NCBI GenBank assembly: GCA_019637755.1
Contig: JAHBVC010000001.1
Location: forward strand, 372,001 to 436,000
Origin: Anaerolineales bacterium
GTDB lineage: Bacteria; Chloroflexota; Anaerolineae; Anaerolineales; UBA11579
Length of the DNA stretch: 64,000 nucleotides
Reading direction: 5' to 3'
In this document: positions 1 to 8,341 of the stretch, one piece after another
Layout: the number at the start of each line of letters is the position of its first letter
Position numbering within the stretch: the first letter of the stretch is position 1
Translations under genes and position numbers: made by a program
Notes under the pieces: generated by a model
Told to the model about the DNA's origin: nothing
What the model saw: the letters and a program-made list of their open reading frames with translations, nothing else
Database searches by the model: none

Positions 1-648
1 AACCAGGTCCACGCCCATTTCATCAGCCCGCGCCCACTGCAGCTGCCCGGCCGCCTGCCCTACCCCCGTCAGCACGGTGCGCCGCATCGCCACATCCAGC
101 TTGTCTCGGCGACCAGATGGATACATCACCTCCAGCCCGCTGGCACCCACGTTGCCCACGGCCGCCCGGATAGCCTGGTCGTAGCTCATGGCACCGCTGC
201 TCACCTGCAGGAAAGCCATGTCGGCCGCCTGCACAAAGGCTTGCTGAGCCGTCAGCACGGTGGTCTGCGTGAGGTTGCGCATGCTGCCATTGGTGCGCTG
301 GATGGCAATCGAGAGCACAGAGGCCATCTGCGGCGAGAGATTGAGCGGCAGCGGGTCCAGCCCGGCCGCCCTGTAAATGCCATCGTCAAAGCGTACCGCC
401 TGCACGCCCGCCTGACGCAGGATCTCAGCTACTTGGCGCTCGGATTGCCCAGTCAGCCTGGCCAGCTCGCGCAGAATGTCCTCGTACAGCGCTCCGGTTT
501 CGTTAAGCCGCTGCACCTGCCAGGCGGCCGAGGCAAAGTTGAGCCCAGCCAGCCGGCGAGCAATATCCTGCAGCACAGCATCCTCAAACTCGTGATAGAG
601 CTTGAGGATGGCATCTGCAGAAACGTCGAACTGGCCGGGCGTCAACAT
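1..648 (-). CDS. Phage minor capsid protein 2 (partial, runs off left edge)
   Basis: This reading frame opens with ATG at 648 and stays open for 216 codons to the window edge, so the C-terminus is missing. Visible stretches such as WQVQRLNETGALYEDILREL, a central SGAMSYDQAIR block and YPSGRRDKLDVAMRRTVLTG resemble the phage minor capsid protein 2 family (Phage_min_cap2), a head protein that follows the portal gene in SPP1/A118-like phages. The start lies 5 nt after the stop of the upstream glycosyltransferase, so it is probably translationally coupled in the late operon. Family assignment is from remembered motif similarity; the head role is inferred from the family and from the portal and terminase genes upstream. 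Confidence 0.75.
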   Translation of the reverse strand, partial: MLTPGQFDVSADAILKLYHEFEDAVLQDIARRLAGLNFASAAWQVQRLNETGALYEDILRELARLTGQSERQVAEILRQAGVQAVRFDDGIYRAAGLDPLPLNLSPQMASVLSIAIQRTNGSMRNLTQTTVLTAQQAFVQAADMAFLQVSSGAMSYDQAIRAAVGNVGASGLEVMYPSGRRDKLDVAMRRTVLTGVGQAAGQLQWARADEMGVDLV

Positions 649-653
649 CTCGT

Positions 654-1373
654 TTACTGGCTAGAGAGTTCTAGCGGTTTCGCGCCTTGTACTTGGTCAT
701 ACAGGCTTTGCTCAAACAAGACATGATTGTCGATGTACGGGACTATAGCCATAAGCAGGGCCGAGCTTTGATCTTTGGTATAACCTCGGGCAGCGAGGTT
801 CACTTTGGCCAAGAAGAAACGCTTACTGCGGGCCATCTGCTCGCGGTAGCCAGGCACCGTATAACGGCGATGCTCACCGCCGGGCTGGTCGGCCAAGTGG
901 ACGAAAGGCAAGTCGATCACTTCCAGGCCGAAGCCGGCCTGCTTGGCGCGCCAGCAATAATCGATATCATCGAAGCCGGCGTGCAGGTACTGCTCCTCGA
1001 AGGGGCCAACACCATCGTACAACTGGCGGTGCATTAGCAGGATCCAACCATAGAGGTACTCAACATCTGCACCCCACTCCTCTTTGGTCTTGTGGCGCAG
1101 TTCCATGCCATAGATATTGTTGGGATCGAGGCCGCTCACCAACTCTACAAATTCACCCTGGCAAAGGATGTCGTCATTGGTGAACATGAGCCAGTCACCG
1201 GCTGCCTGCCTGGCGCCCTGGTTGAGCGCCTGGGTGTAGCGATAATCTGGCTCACCCTCGGTGTTCACTCCCACCACCTGAACAGCAGGCTCGTGCTTGT
1301 GAATGCTTTCGGTGTATGGTGTTGCGAAATCGCCATAAGCCTTGGTGTAGGGGAAAATGACGGACAGCTTCAT
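654..1373 (-). CDS. Phage-encoded family-2-like glycosyltransferase
   Basis: A 239-residue protein starting at MKLSVIFPYT. I chose ATG 1373 because it overlaps the stop of the upstream methyltransferase as ATGA; an in-frame ATG at 1391 would lie inside that gene. It has a GT-A-type beginning, a TNDDI acidic motif like the DxD metal/nucleotide-sugar site near residue 72, and a later FDDIDYCWRAKQAGFGLEV block typical of GT2 enzymes (GFDDxDxxxR). It probably transfers a sugar, but donor and acceptor cannot be read from sequence. It is the last of three modification genes placed inside the phage head operon, just before the minor capsid gene. Confidence 0.7.
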   Translation of the reverse strand: MKLSVIFPYTKAYGDFATPYTESIHKHEPAVQVVGVNTEGEPDYRYTQALNQGARQAAGDWLMFTNDDILCQGEFVELVSGLDPNNIYGMELRHKTKEEWGADVEYLYGWILLMHRQLYDGVGPFEEQYLHAGFDDIDYCWRAKQAGFGLEVIDLPFVHLADQPGGEHRRYTVPGYREQMARSKRFFLAKVNLAARGYTKDQSSALLMAIVPYIDNHVLFEQSLYDQVQGAKPLELSSQ

Positions 1374-1945
1374 CGCTTCACCCCACTCCATACATGCTGA
1401 TGAATGCCCAACTGCTGAAACTCCAAACTTGCCACTTCGTCTACGAAGCGCTTCACCGCGGGCCAGGTGCGTGCCCCGTAGTCATGGAACGCTATCAGCC
1501 CGCCCGGCCTCACGAACGGTGCCCAAGCAAGATAATCCGCCTGCACCATCGCGTACGTATGCGTAGCGTCAATGTACAGCAGGTCGATGGGTCGACCACT
1601 CCATTTCTTGGACATTTCCACGCTCTCGCCTCGCATGGTCTGTACGTTGAAATGCCCGAGTGCGAGGCTGGATATGTTGCGTTTGAATTTTTCCAGGTCT
1701 ACCAGGTTGGGCCACTTGTCTACGCAGAAGAGTTGAACGCTTCGATGCATGGCTGAGGCCATATAGCCAGCACTGCGCCCCCAGAAGCTGCCAACCTCAA
1801 CAATGATGCCGTTCTCAGGCACTTGGCTAGCCAACCAGGCCAACCGCCGGGCGTCCGTCTCCTTTACGCCGATATGGCGACCGAAGGTATCGTCAATGAG
1901 CTGTGCATGCGGAGGGGTGAAGAGTCCGGCTTGTTGATTACTCAT
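1370..1945 (-). CDS. Class I SAM-dependent methyltransferase (Methyltransf_24-like)
   Basis: A 191-residue protein with a Rossmann SAM-binding start (GIIVEVGSFWGRSAGYMASA, about residues 48-67), an acidic loop (LFCVDKW) and the LLYIDATHTYAMVQADY motif followed by RPGGLIAFHDYG. These are typical of the Methyltransf_24 group, often found in sugar or peptide tailoring clusters. Both ends overlap neighbours by 4 nt (ATGA), so it is co-translated with the glycosyltransferase-like genes on either side. A role in modifying a phage or host-surface glycan is inferred from context; the substrate is unknown. Confidence 0.75.
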   Translation of the reverse strand: MSNQQAGLFTPPHAQLIDDTFGRHIGVKETDARRLAWLASQVPENGIIVEVGSFWGRSAGYMASAMHRSVQLFCVDKWPNLVDLEKFKRNISSLALGHFNVQTMRGESVEMSKKWSGRPIDLLYIDATHTYAMVQADYLAWAPFVRPGGLIAFHDYGARTWPAVKRFVDEVASLEFQQLGIHQHVWSGVKR

Positions 1946-2904
1946 AGGTACGCCTCCAAGCGTGAGATAAAGTGCTGCGGGTTGAATTGATGGCCAATAT
2001 GGTTGGCCTTCCAGTCTTCGACAGAAGCGGTGCCCTCACAGGCGCGCTTGATCGTTTCTGCAGCAACGCTGCTGCCTGTACTCATCTCGATCGAGTGTGG
2101 GAAGCGGGCAAAATCACGATACAGCTCCCAGTTGCGCACCCAGGCCATCTGGCCACCGCCGCGGGGAGTGTTGTGCGGACGGATATCCTGGCCCATCATC
2201 ACCGTTGGCTTGCCCAGCGCTACCGCCATGTGGGCATAAGTGCCGGCTGAGACCACCACGTCGGCTCGCTCCATGTCATCGGTGCGCCCGGTGAGCAGGG
2301 CCTCCTGGTAATTCACGTCGCTATGCCTGTGCAGGCCGTTGGTTGCCAGGCTGCCGTAAAAGCGTACGGTGAGCTTGGCCAGCGCCCCGGCTGTGCGAAG
2401 GGCAACTAATGTACGGAACACATGCTCATTGATCTCACGCTCCACCTGGGGTAGCGTGCCGCCCACAGGATGCAGGGGCGCAAACAGCACCCGCGGCTTG
2501 TGGCCGACGAACGGCGCAAACGGGCGCACGTCGCTGTACGACCATCCGACCACCTCCGTTGGCGTTGGATAACCAATCATCTCGAGCACCTTGGCATAGC
2601 CGGCTGAGTGGCAAAAGAATGCAGCGGCGGCCAGCGGCTCTACCTCAAGGTCGTGCGGCAGCCAGGGCGAGCAGAAGTGCGGGTACAAAAAGACCGGCTT
2701 GCCGTGCTCTACAGCATAGGCAGCCTCTTTGCGCAGCATGCCGTTGCCATTTAGCCCGGAGAATAGCCCAGCGTAGAGAAAATCCAAAAATACGAACTGA
2801 GCCTTCTCAAGGTTGCGAGTTTTGCAATACCCCGCAGCAAGCAAAGCTTCAAGATACGCTTTGCCCTTGTGCTGATGAGGCTTGAAAAAGAACGCGGGCT
2901 TCAC
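1942..2904 (-). CDS. Putative GT-B-fold glycosyltransferase or glycerophosphotransferase-like protein
   Basis: A 320-residue protein starting MKPAFFFKPHQHKGKAYLEA. The C-terminal half carries GT-B-like elements: a PRVLFAPLHPVGG strand-loop, then VVVSAGTYAHMAVALGKPTV, the pattern of nucleotide-sugar binding domains in which a small-residue turn precedes a conserved helix. The N-terminal half is not recognisable to me. It overlaps both neighbours by 4 nt. Together with the following methyltransferase and GT2 gene it forms a three-gene modification cassette. The fold call is moderate and the reaction unknown; an epimerase-like or CDP-glycerol transferase-like enzyme is possible. Confidence 0.5.
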   Translation of the reverse strand: MKPAFFFKPHQHKGKAYLEALLAAGYCKTRNLEKAQFVFLDFLYAGLFSGLNGNGMLRKEAAYAVEHGKPVFLYPHFCSPWLPHDLEVEPLAAAAFFCHSAGYAKVLEMIGYPTPTEVVGWSYSDVRPFAPFVGHKPRVLFAPLHPVGGTLPQVEREINEHVFRTLVALRTAGALAKLTVRFYGSLATNGLHRHSDVNYQEALLTGRTDDMERADVVVSAGTYAHMAVALGKPTVMMGQDIRPHNTPRGGGQMAWVRNWELYRDFARFPHSIEMSTGSSVAAETIKRACEGTASVEDWKANHIGHQFNPQHFISRLEAYL

Positions 2905-3737
2905 GCCTGCTGCACCCGGTGCTCGCGCTTCAGGACTTCAAAGATCTGGGCAACATACTTGCCGGGCAGGCCAAGCGCCGCACTGATCTCACCGGTGGTG
3001 GGTATGCGCCGCCGATTAAGTGAGAATTGCGTGACGTACTCAAAAACGCGCTGTTTGTCTTGGTCAAATTTACTGGTCGGCGGCGCGGGTTCCTCTGCCG
3101 GTTGAGGCTGACTGGCAAGCTCGCGCTGCTCCTGCCTCGCCTGCTGCCAAGCCGCCCGAGCCTCGTTCGTCCACTTGGTCAGCGCAGACTGATGAGCCTT
3201 TTCGGCTGCCGCCCGGGCCTGCTCAAATTTCAGCAGTTCAACGCCCAGCATCTCGCCGGAGAGCCAGGCCACGATTGAAGCGCCGGCGCCCAGGATGAGC
3301 GCCATCAGCCAGCTGAAGCCCTCCAGCCACTCAGCCGGCAATCCGATCACCAGACCCAGCGACTGGCCCAGGCCGGCCACCACGGAGATGGCTACCAAGA
3401 GAGCGATATTAGTTGCGATCAAGCGGGGCTTTACCTTGCCCTCTTGCTGGGCGCGCTTCACCGCGGCGTAGACCAGGCCGCCCTCGATGGCCAGCATCGC
3501 CGCCACGGCCTCGGCCAGACCCATCACCTGCGTTGCGATCGCACTCTCCATACCGTATACCTGGGCGGAGAGGATGGCGGCGGTGTAGAAGCTATGGGCC
3601 GTGCGCATGGCCGCCAAGACGATGGCACCCGCGGCCACGGCTACCGCCACCCAGAAGCCCCAGCCGAGCGCCAGGCTTTTGCGCGCCGGGCGCGGGTAGG
3701 TGTCTTCGTGGTTGGGGATGAATTCGGTGAATTTCAT
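2901..3737 (-). CDS. Phage membrane protein with coiled coil and C-terminal winged-helix-like region
   Basis: 278 residues from MKFTEFIPNHEDTY. Start 3737 is favoured over 3803 because GAGGAG lies just upstream and ATG overlaps the stop of the preceding small gene (TAATG). About four hydrophobic segments (near residues 27-45, 60-85, 105-125, 135-160) are followed by an Ala/Gln/Glu-rich helix (about 165-205), a Pro-rich linker and a C-terminal block (RRRIPTTGEISAALGLPGKY) that reads like a replication- or transcription-type winged helix. Membrane anchor plus DNA-binding-like tail between portal and glycosyltransferase genes is unusual. Function unknown. Confidence 0.6.
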   Translation of the reverse strand: MKFTEFIPNHEDTYPRPARKSLALGWGFWVAVAVAAGAIVLAAMRTAHSFYTAAILSAQVYGMESAIATQVMGLAEAVAAMLAIEGGLVYAAVKRAQQEGKVKPRLIATNIALLVAISVVAGLGQSLGLVIGLPAEWLEGFSWLMALILGAGASIVAWLSGEMLGVELLKFEQARAAAEKAHQSALTKWTNEARAAWQQARQEQRELASQPQPAEEPAPPTSKFDQDKQRVFEYVTQFSLNRRRIPTTGEISAALGLPGKYVAQIFEVLKREHRVQQA

Positions 3738-3886
3738 TACCAGGCTCCTCGCAGCAAAGCTGCCAGCTTCAGCGCAGACCACTCCAGCGCATAGATCAGC
3801 CATACAGTGGCAATGAGCATCAATAGAGCCGCAGCCACATCCCCCAAGAAGACCGATATTCTCTTGAACACAAAACGCTTTTCCAT
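3737..3886 (-). CDS. Small single-pass membrane protein (49 aa)
   Basis: A short gene beginning MEKRFVFKRISVFLGD and ending LAALLRGAW. It has a basic N-terminus and one hydrophobic helix (about residues 15-33). A strong ribosome binding site (GAGGAGGAG) lies immediately before the ATG, inside the end of the portal gene, and start and stop overlap the neighbouring genes as TAATG on both sides. The tight packing and the RBS make it likely to be translated. Function is unknown; it may work with the larger membrane protein encoded just downstream. Confidence 0.6.
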   Translation of the reverse strand: MEKRFVFKRISVFLGDVAAALLMLIATVWLIYALEWSALKLAALLRGAW

Positions 3887-5337
3887 TACTCCTCCTCTGG
3901 GAATAGCTCGGTTGTCTGGCTAGCTTGCGCCTCGGCCACCTTCTGCTTGGCCACGGCCTCGCTCTCGCCGTAGGTGCGCATACGTAACTCCACCGGCCCC
4001 ATTGCCCGCATGTTCACCATCTGGGTGTCCTGGGCGAACTGCTGCTGGCGATCGGTGACCAGGCTGTCATCAAAGGTGAAAGTGGCTTCGTAGCCCCCCT
4101 TGGGGGCCAATTTGAAGATGCTCGTCCATGCATCCATCGCATACAGCAGGTCACGGATGGCCGTCTCGAGCGCCTTTTGGATATCGACCACGGTGGCGGC
4201 GTACTGCTGCTTGCTGGATAGCACTTCGGTGGCCGTCTTGTCGACCTGCTGAGGATCGCTCAGCATGCCGCGGGCCATGCCGCAGTTGAACTCAATGCGC
4301 TTGAGGATGGCTTCCAAACCGTTGATGATGGCCTGCTCGCGAAAGGTCGGAGACCAGTCCTCAAACAGCTTCCCGGCCGCGCCCACATTGTTCGTGCTGC
4401 GCAGAACTCGATACAGCTCAACATCCTCCACAACAAACTTCCCAGTTTTGGGGTCCTTGGGGAGCGCCTGCTCATCCACAGTTAGCCGCCGAGAGCCGCT
4501 CTTGAATTCCCAGAGCAGCTGCGACCACTGGATGTCGGCCTGCTTGATAAGGTCTACGGCGCGGGCGTAAGCGCTCACGCCCAATGGCGATCCGGGCTCG
4601 ATGTTGTTGGCCTGCGGGAAGCGGAAGTAGCCGAACAGCGGCTGCCGGACGCCCAGGTAGCTCTCCTCCTCGCTGAGATCGGCCCACTCGGGCACCGAAG
4701 ACAGAGGAACCACGGAGCCGAGATCTGCATCTGAGGTGCTGCGCAGAACCTTGTTGCGGATGCGGTACGAGCCTTCGGCCCGAGCGCCGTCCTGGACGTA
4801 GCCGAGGAACTCATGGAACTCGAGGCGGGTGTAGTAATAATCCCCTTGCCGAAGCTTGTAGACGAAGATGCACTTCGAGGGCCGCTTGCGGCTGTCGAAG
4901 GCGACGGGGATGAATTGATCAGCCTGGGAGAAGTCCACCGCCAGCTGGTCCCCATCCACCCACGGCTTCATGATCAGGCCACCCTTGGCCACGCCGTATT
5001 CGACCTGTTCGCGTAGGCTGGGCAGGATACGCTGCAACTGCTCGTGTAGGAACTCGGCGCGCGCTCCACTGCCGCCAGATGCGCCGGTCACCTCCACTTC
5101 CATTTCGAGGGTTACCGATGTCGCAAACGCGCCGGCCACGGCTGCCGGCAGGTTGAGGGAGCGCACCGTTTTGCTGAGCCACTCGGCGCGGTTCTCGTAC
5201 ATCTTGGCCCATTCAGCCAGCGCCGTCATCATCGCCGAGGAGATGTCAACCTCAACCCCAAGCAGCCGCTTGATATCTGATTTACCAATCATCTTGTTCC
5301 ACACTCCTTTAGCCCAGCCCAATATGCGCTCGAACAT
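3886..5337 (-). CDS. Phage portal protein (SPP1 gp6 / A118-like)
   Basis: About 483 residues from ATG 5337; a GTG at 5340 is an alternative. The portal forms the dodecameric DNA entry ring at one head vertex and docks the terminase. It begins MFERILGWAKGVWNKMIGKS, continues with the helical ENRAEWLSKTVRSLNLPA region, and has GVAKGGLIMKPWVDGDQLAV and the later ADIQWSQLLWEFKSGSRRL, features I associate with the SPP1 Gp6-like portal family. Length fits. It directly follows the terminase gene (overlapping stop/start) and precedes other head genes, the usual packaging-module order. Confidence 0.85.
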   Translation of the reverse strand: MFERILGWAKGVWNKMIGKSDIKRLLGVEVDISSAMMTALAEWAKMYENRAEWLSKTVRSLNLPAAVAGAFATSVTLEMEVEVTGASGGSGARAEFLHEQLQRILPSLREQVEYGVAKGGLIMKPWVDGDQLAVDFSQADQFIPVAFDSRKRPSKCIFVYKLRQGDYYYTRLEFHEFLGYVQDGARAEGSYRIRNKVLRSTSDADLGSVVPLSSVPEWADLSEEESYLGVRQPLFGYFRFPQANNIEPGSPLGVSAYARAVDLIKQADIQWSQLLWEFKSGSRRLTVDEQALPKDPKTGKFVVEDVELYRVLRSTNNVGAAGKLFEDWSPTFREQAIINGLEAILKRIEFNCGMARGMLSDPQQVDKTATEVLSSKQQYAATVVDIQKALETAIRDLLYAMDAWTSIFKLAPKGGYEATFTFDDSLVTDRQQQFAQDTQMVNMRAMGPVELRMRTYGESEAVAKQKVAEAQASQTTELFPEEE

Positions 5338-5339
5338 CA

Positions 5340-7091
5340 CTACTCACCACCCCGACGCCAGTGAAGATTTGTTGCATAACGCGTAGAGTCAATGCTGTGA
5401 TTTTTCTTGTCCGGGTAGGCAGAAATAAAATCGCCGTCCTTGTCCCGCTCAAGTTCGTAATTCATGAATTCGTCTGCGGTGTGCGGGCAGCGCTCGTTGT
5501 CAATTACGATCTTCGCTAGGCTCTGCAGCCATTTCATCCCGTAGCTCACGCTATCGGGGCCCTTCTCAGCGCCGCGGATATTTGCTCCAAAGGAGCGGAA
5601 GTCGGCAATATCCTTAGGGCTGGCGCTATCAGCAATCAAGAGGTGATCGAGGGATAGCAAGCCCTTGGAAATCAGATCATCAAACGCTTGGCGGTTCTTC
5701 GTTTTGTTGGCTCGATACTCACCATAGATGTACAGGGTCATGCGCGCCGCGTCATAGTGCATCTTGGCGAAGTGCAGCGGATCCGGGAACCAGCCCCAGT
5801 CCATACCTTGCAGCGGGCGGTCAAATTGAGCAATCTGCTCATCGGTGATAGGTTCGAGCACAACGTTCTCGAACACCATGCCGCCGGTGCCGTTTACTTC
5901 ACCCAGGTATTCGTGCTCGTAGGCTTTGGGGTTGACCTCTTTGAGGTGCTCGGCCATATCGATAAAGGCGCGCCCGAGCCATTCGGGCGGCACATCTAGA
6001 TACGAGCTCTTATGCAGCAGGCGTTGCGGATCCGGGACCGCTACCCATTTGTTCACCCAATTGTTGGCGCTGCGTGGCGGGTTGTACGTCTTGAACTTGT
6101 AGGCGAGGTCACCGCCGCGGATCGCAGACTGCTCGATGTTGCGCACCGCATCCTCGCCCTTGAACTGGTCAAGCTCCTCAAGCCACAAGATGCCGATGTA
6201 GCCAAAGGGCGGCTTGATGGACTTGATCTTCTTCGGCTCGTCTGCGCCGCGGAAGTAGATCTTCTGCCCGGTGGGCAGGTACTCCATCTCTAGCGGGCTG
6301 CGCACCTGGCGAAAACGATCTTCCAGGCCCATCTCGCCGATCGCCCACTGGATCTGGCTGTACACGCTATCCCGCAGTGTGTTGGCGAACTGGCGCACAG
6401 CCAGCCAATGCATATCAGGATTGGCCAATAACAGCTCGAGGCCAAACATGCTTACTGCGCTCGACTTGGTCGAGCCGCGGCCGCCGTTGAAAACATACTC
6501 TGTGTGCCCGGCGGCGCGAATGTCACGGTAGGGCGCCAGGAAGCTGGGGGCCAGCATGTGCGCCGGCAGGCCGGCCGCCACCGGCGAAGTCGGCACCGGC
6601 GGCTCAGGGGCTGCCTTGCGCTCGCCCATTTCCGCCGCTATATCACCCAAGACCCCGCGATACTGCGTCACCAAAGGCGCGTTGAACTCATGGGTCTCCA
6701 CGAGTTCGCCGGAATTGACGCCACCCTCCCAGTGGGAGTCGGTAGTCCACCGGCGATTGGGGTCCATGACCTCTGCCTTCAGAGTTTCAGCAAGCTGATT
6801 CAAGTCGGCAATCCGTTTTTGATAAATGGCATAGCCGGTGATTGGTGCTGTTTGTTTGATGGCCTCCAGCTGGGCGGCAGCAATCTCGGCTTCCCGCTCG
6901 CGCACGCGCTCTTGCCAGCGGAAATCCGAGGACCACTTCTCGAGCGTGGACTTGTGGCGTGTCGGCGCACCCGCCTTAGCTTCGCCATACATTCGCACCA
7001 GTTTTGCCAAGCTACGGCCGGGCCCCAAGTTGAAATAATCCTCAAAAGCGCGGAGAGCCTTGTTGCTTTCTCGCTTGCCGGAATTGCCCAT
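5340..7091 (-). CDS. Phage terminase large subunit (PBSX type) with fused small-subunit-like N-terminus
   Basis: A 583-residue packaging motor. The ATPase has a Walker A variant GGRGSTKS (about residues 203-210, Lys209) and Walker B ILWLEELDQF with Glu305/306. The C-terminal nuclease-like half starts at GMDWGWFPDP and includes LIADSASP and KKNHSIDSTRYA, as in PBSX-type terminases. The first 80 or so residues (ALRAFEDYFNLGPGRSLAKL, then EKWSSDFRWQERVREREAEI) look like the helix-turn-helix and coiled coil of a small subunit, and no separate terS is visible nearby. It heads the minus-strand packaging/head operon. Confidence 0.9.
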   Translation of the reverse strand: MGNSGKRESNKALRAFEDYFNLGPGRSLAKLVRMYGEAKAGAPTRHKSTLEKWSSDFRWQERVREREAEIAAAQLEAIKQTAPITGYAIYQKRIADLNQLAETLKAEVMDPNRRWTTDSHWEGGVNSGELVETHEFNAPLVTQYRGVLGDIAAEMGERKAAPEPPVPTSPVAAGLPAHMLAPSFLAPYRDIRAAGHTEYVFNGGRGSTKSSAVSMFGLELLLANPDMHWLAVRQFANTLRDSVYSQIQWAIGEMGLEDRFRQVRSPLEMEYLPTGQKIYFRGADEPKKIKSIKPPFGYIGILWLEELDQFKGEDAVRNIEQSAIRGGDLAYKFKTYNPPRSANNWVNKWVAVPDPQRLLHKSSYLDVPPEWLGRAFIDMAEHLKEVNPKAYEHEYLGEVNGTGGMVFENVVLEPITDEQIAQFDRPLQGMDWGWFPDPLHFAKMHYDAARMTLYIYGEYRANKTKNRQAFDDLISKGLLSLDHLLIADSASPKDIADFRSFGANIRGAEKGPDSVSYGMKWLQSLAKIVIDNERCPHTADEFMNYELERDKDGDFISAYPDKKNHSIDSTRYATNLHWRRGGE

Positions 7092-7103
7092 AACATGCAG
7101 CTA

Positions 7104-7484
7104 TCAGCCCTCGTACGACCAGACCGGCTCGTGGCCCAGGTCACGGATCTGTTTGTGCAGTTTGGCTACGCCCCGGGAAAAGATCGAGATGGTGCGGTCC
7201 TTGATTGCCAGCTTGTTTTCCAGCTCATCAAGGCGATCCTCAAGCTCCCTGCGTTTCTCGCGCTCATCATCCAGCTTGGCGCTGAGCTCACCTATGAGGG
7301 TGCCTTGCTTTGCCTGGGTTTCTAGCATGCGCTGGTAATTCTCGGCTTCCTTTGCGCGCAACTCGCTCTCGGCCTGAGGCTCTTCGATGCGACGATAGCG
7401 CAACAAAGCCAGCAGGCCCCCTGTCCCCAACAGGGAGCCTGCCAGCCCAACGAGCACCTGCCAGTTATCCACTAGCCAGGCCAT
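7104..7484 (-). CDS. Phage membrane-anchored coiled-coil protein (spanin- or lysis-like)
   Basis: A 126-residue protein with one N-terminal transmembrane segment (WQVLVGLAGSLLGTGGLLAL, about residues 8-27) and a long charged coiled coil (about 38-100, rich in E/K/R/L, e.g. LDDEREKRRELEDRLDELE). It lies 6 nt after the holin-like gene and 12 nt before the terminase gene. One anchor plus coiled coil beside a holin resembles i-spanin or lysis-accessory proteins, but no domain is diagnostic, so function is inferred from position only. Confidence 0.55.
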   Translation of the reverse strand: MAWLVDNWQVLVGLAGSLLGTGGLLALLRYRRIEEPQAESELRAKEAENYQRMLETQAKQGTLIGELSAKLDDEREKRRELEDRLDELENKLAIKDRTISIFSRGVAKLHKQIRDLGHEPVWSYEG

Positions 7485-7490
7485 GAGATA

Positions 7491-7823
7491 TTAGGCCTGG
7501 GAGTGCGAGTAACCGATCACCGGCACGCCGCGCACCGCCGCATTGGCGGCACGAGACACGCCCAGCTGAGCCACGAAGGCCAGCACCTGCACCAGGATGG
7601 TAGCAATTTGCTGAGCGCCGGCATCCAGGCCGGCAACGTCGACATCAGGGGCATAGATCTTGAGCCCGGCGAATACCACAAACGCACCCAGGTTGAGCAG
7701 CAGGGCGGCCGTGGGCGCAGCGCCATCAGGTACCCAGCCGACCAGTTTGCCGATGTTTACCAGCACGGCGACCAGGGCAGCCACACCGGCGAGAGCGAGG
7801 AAGGACGTGAAGAGTTGTTCCAT
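7491..7823 (-). CDS. Holin-like phage membrane protein
   Basis: 110 residues starting MEQLFTSFLALAGVAA. I prefer ATG 7823, which has CAGGAG 10 nt upstream, over 7886, which lies in the terminator hairpin. Three hydrophobic segments (about residues 6-26, 36-55, 70-92), small size and a short polar tail fit a class I or phage-type holin that would permeabilise the membrane at lysis. It is the first gene after the terminator hairpin at 7869-7928 and is followed by a coiled-coil membrane protein. No endolysin gene lies in the window. Confidence 0.55.
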   Translation of the reverse strand: MEQLFTSFLALAGVAALVAVLVNIGKLVGWVPDGAAPTAALLLNLGAFVVFAGLKIYAPDVDVAGLDAGAQQIATILVQVLAFVAQLGVSRAANAAVRGVPVIGYSHSQA

Positions 7824-7860
7824 GCGAATTTCTCCTGTTGGTTGCGCACACCTATAGGGA

Positions 7861-7928
7861 AAACAAAACGGCGGGGTGACGTGCACAACTGAAAGCCATA
7901 GCCATCAGATGTGCACATCACCCCGCCG
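7861..7928 (-). terminator. Strong hairpin terminator upstream of the phage lysis/packaging genes
   Basis: Arms at 7869-7887 and 7910-7928 pair over 19 bp with a single mismatch (a G-U pair on one strand); the loop is about 22 nt. On the minus strand the stem is followed by TTTTGTTTT, so it should end transcripts arriving from the 8.5-8.0 kb genes. Whether late genes are then read by antitermination or from a promoter close to 7823 is unknown. Confidence 0.7.
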
Positions 7929-8002
7929 AGTTTTCTTTCTCGCGCTGTAAGGTGGTGCGCTGTATTAAGTTGTCGTAATGCTATACGGTCAGGTGCGCGG
8001 TG

Positions 8003-8341
8003 TCAAGCCAACATGCGCCGCAGTGTTGCGGCGGCCTGGGCCACATCGTGAGCGCAGCCGAGGATCCAGCCGGCTGACACCAGGCAGAATAGGCTCCAGG
8101 TCAGGGGCGTAGCACCGGGCATGGCACGCATCAAATAACTACCGATGGCCACCAACACCATCGTGCCGACCAGCGGCGCTAGAGCGATGATGAGCTCCTG
8201 TACGTCGGTCTCAAGATCAACCTCGGTCGCTCCAGCCACGATACGCGAAGGCAGGCGCATCGTGCGAGCCGCCAGATGATGCATCAGCTCGTGGGGGTAT
8301 GCCGCCAGGACGGCCAGAGAGCTTAGCTTTTCTTTGGCCAC
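8003..8341 (-). CDS. Small membrane protein with HExxH-like motif
   Basis: 112 residues; the start codon is GTG at 8341 with an AGGGGG-type RBS and a 19-nt overlap with the upstream helix-turn-helix gene. Near the N-terminus it has YPHELMHHLAARTMRLPS, where HELMHH matches the zinc-metallopeptidase HExxH pattern, and two or three hydrophobic segments follow (about residues 47-70 and 75-95). It could be a tiny membrane-bound zincin-like peptidase, for instance one acting on a regulator, but it lacks a visible third ligand and the motif could be chance. Its neighbour is a DNA-binding protein. Confidence 0.5.
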   Translation of the reverse strand: MAKEKLSSLAVLAAYPHELMHHLAARTMRLPSRIVAGATEVDLETDVQELIIALAPLVGTMVLVAIGSYLMRAMPGATPLTWSLFCLVSAGWILGCAHDVAQAAATLRRMLA

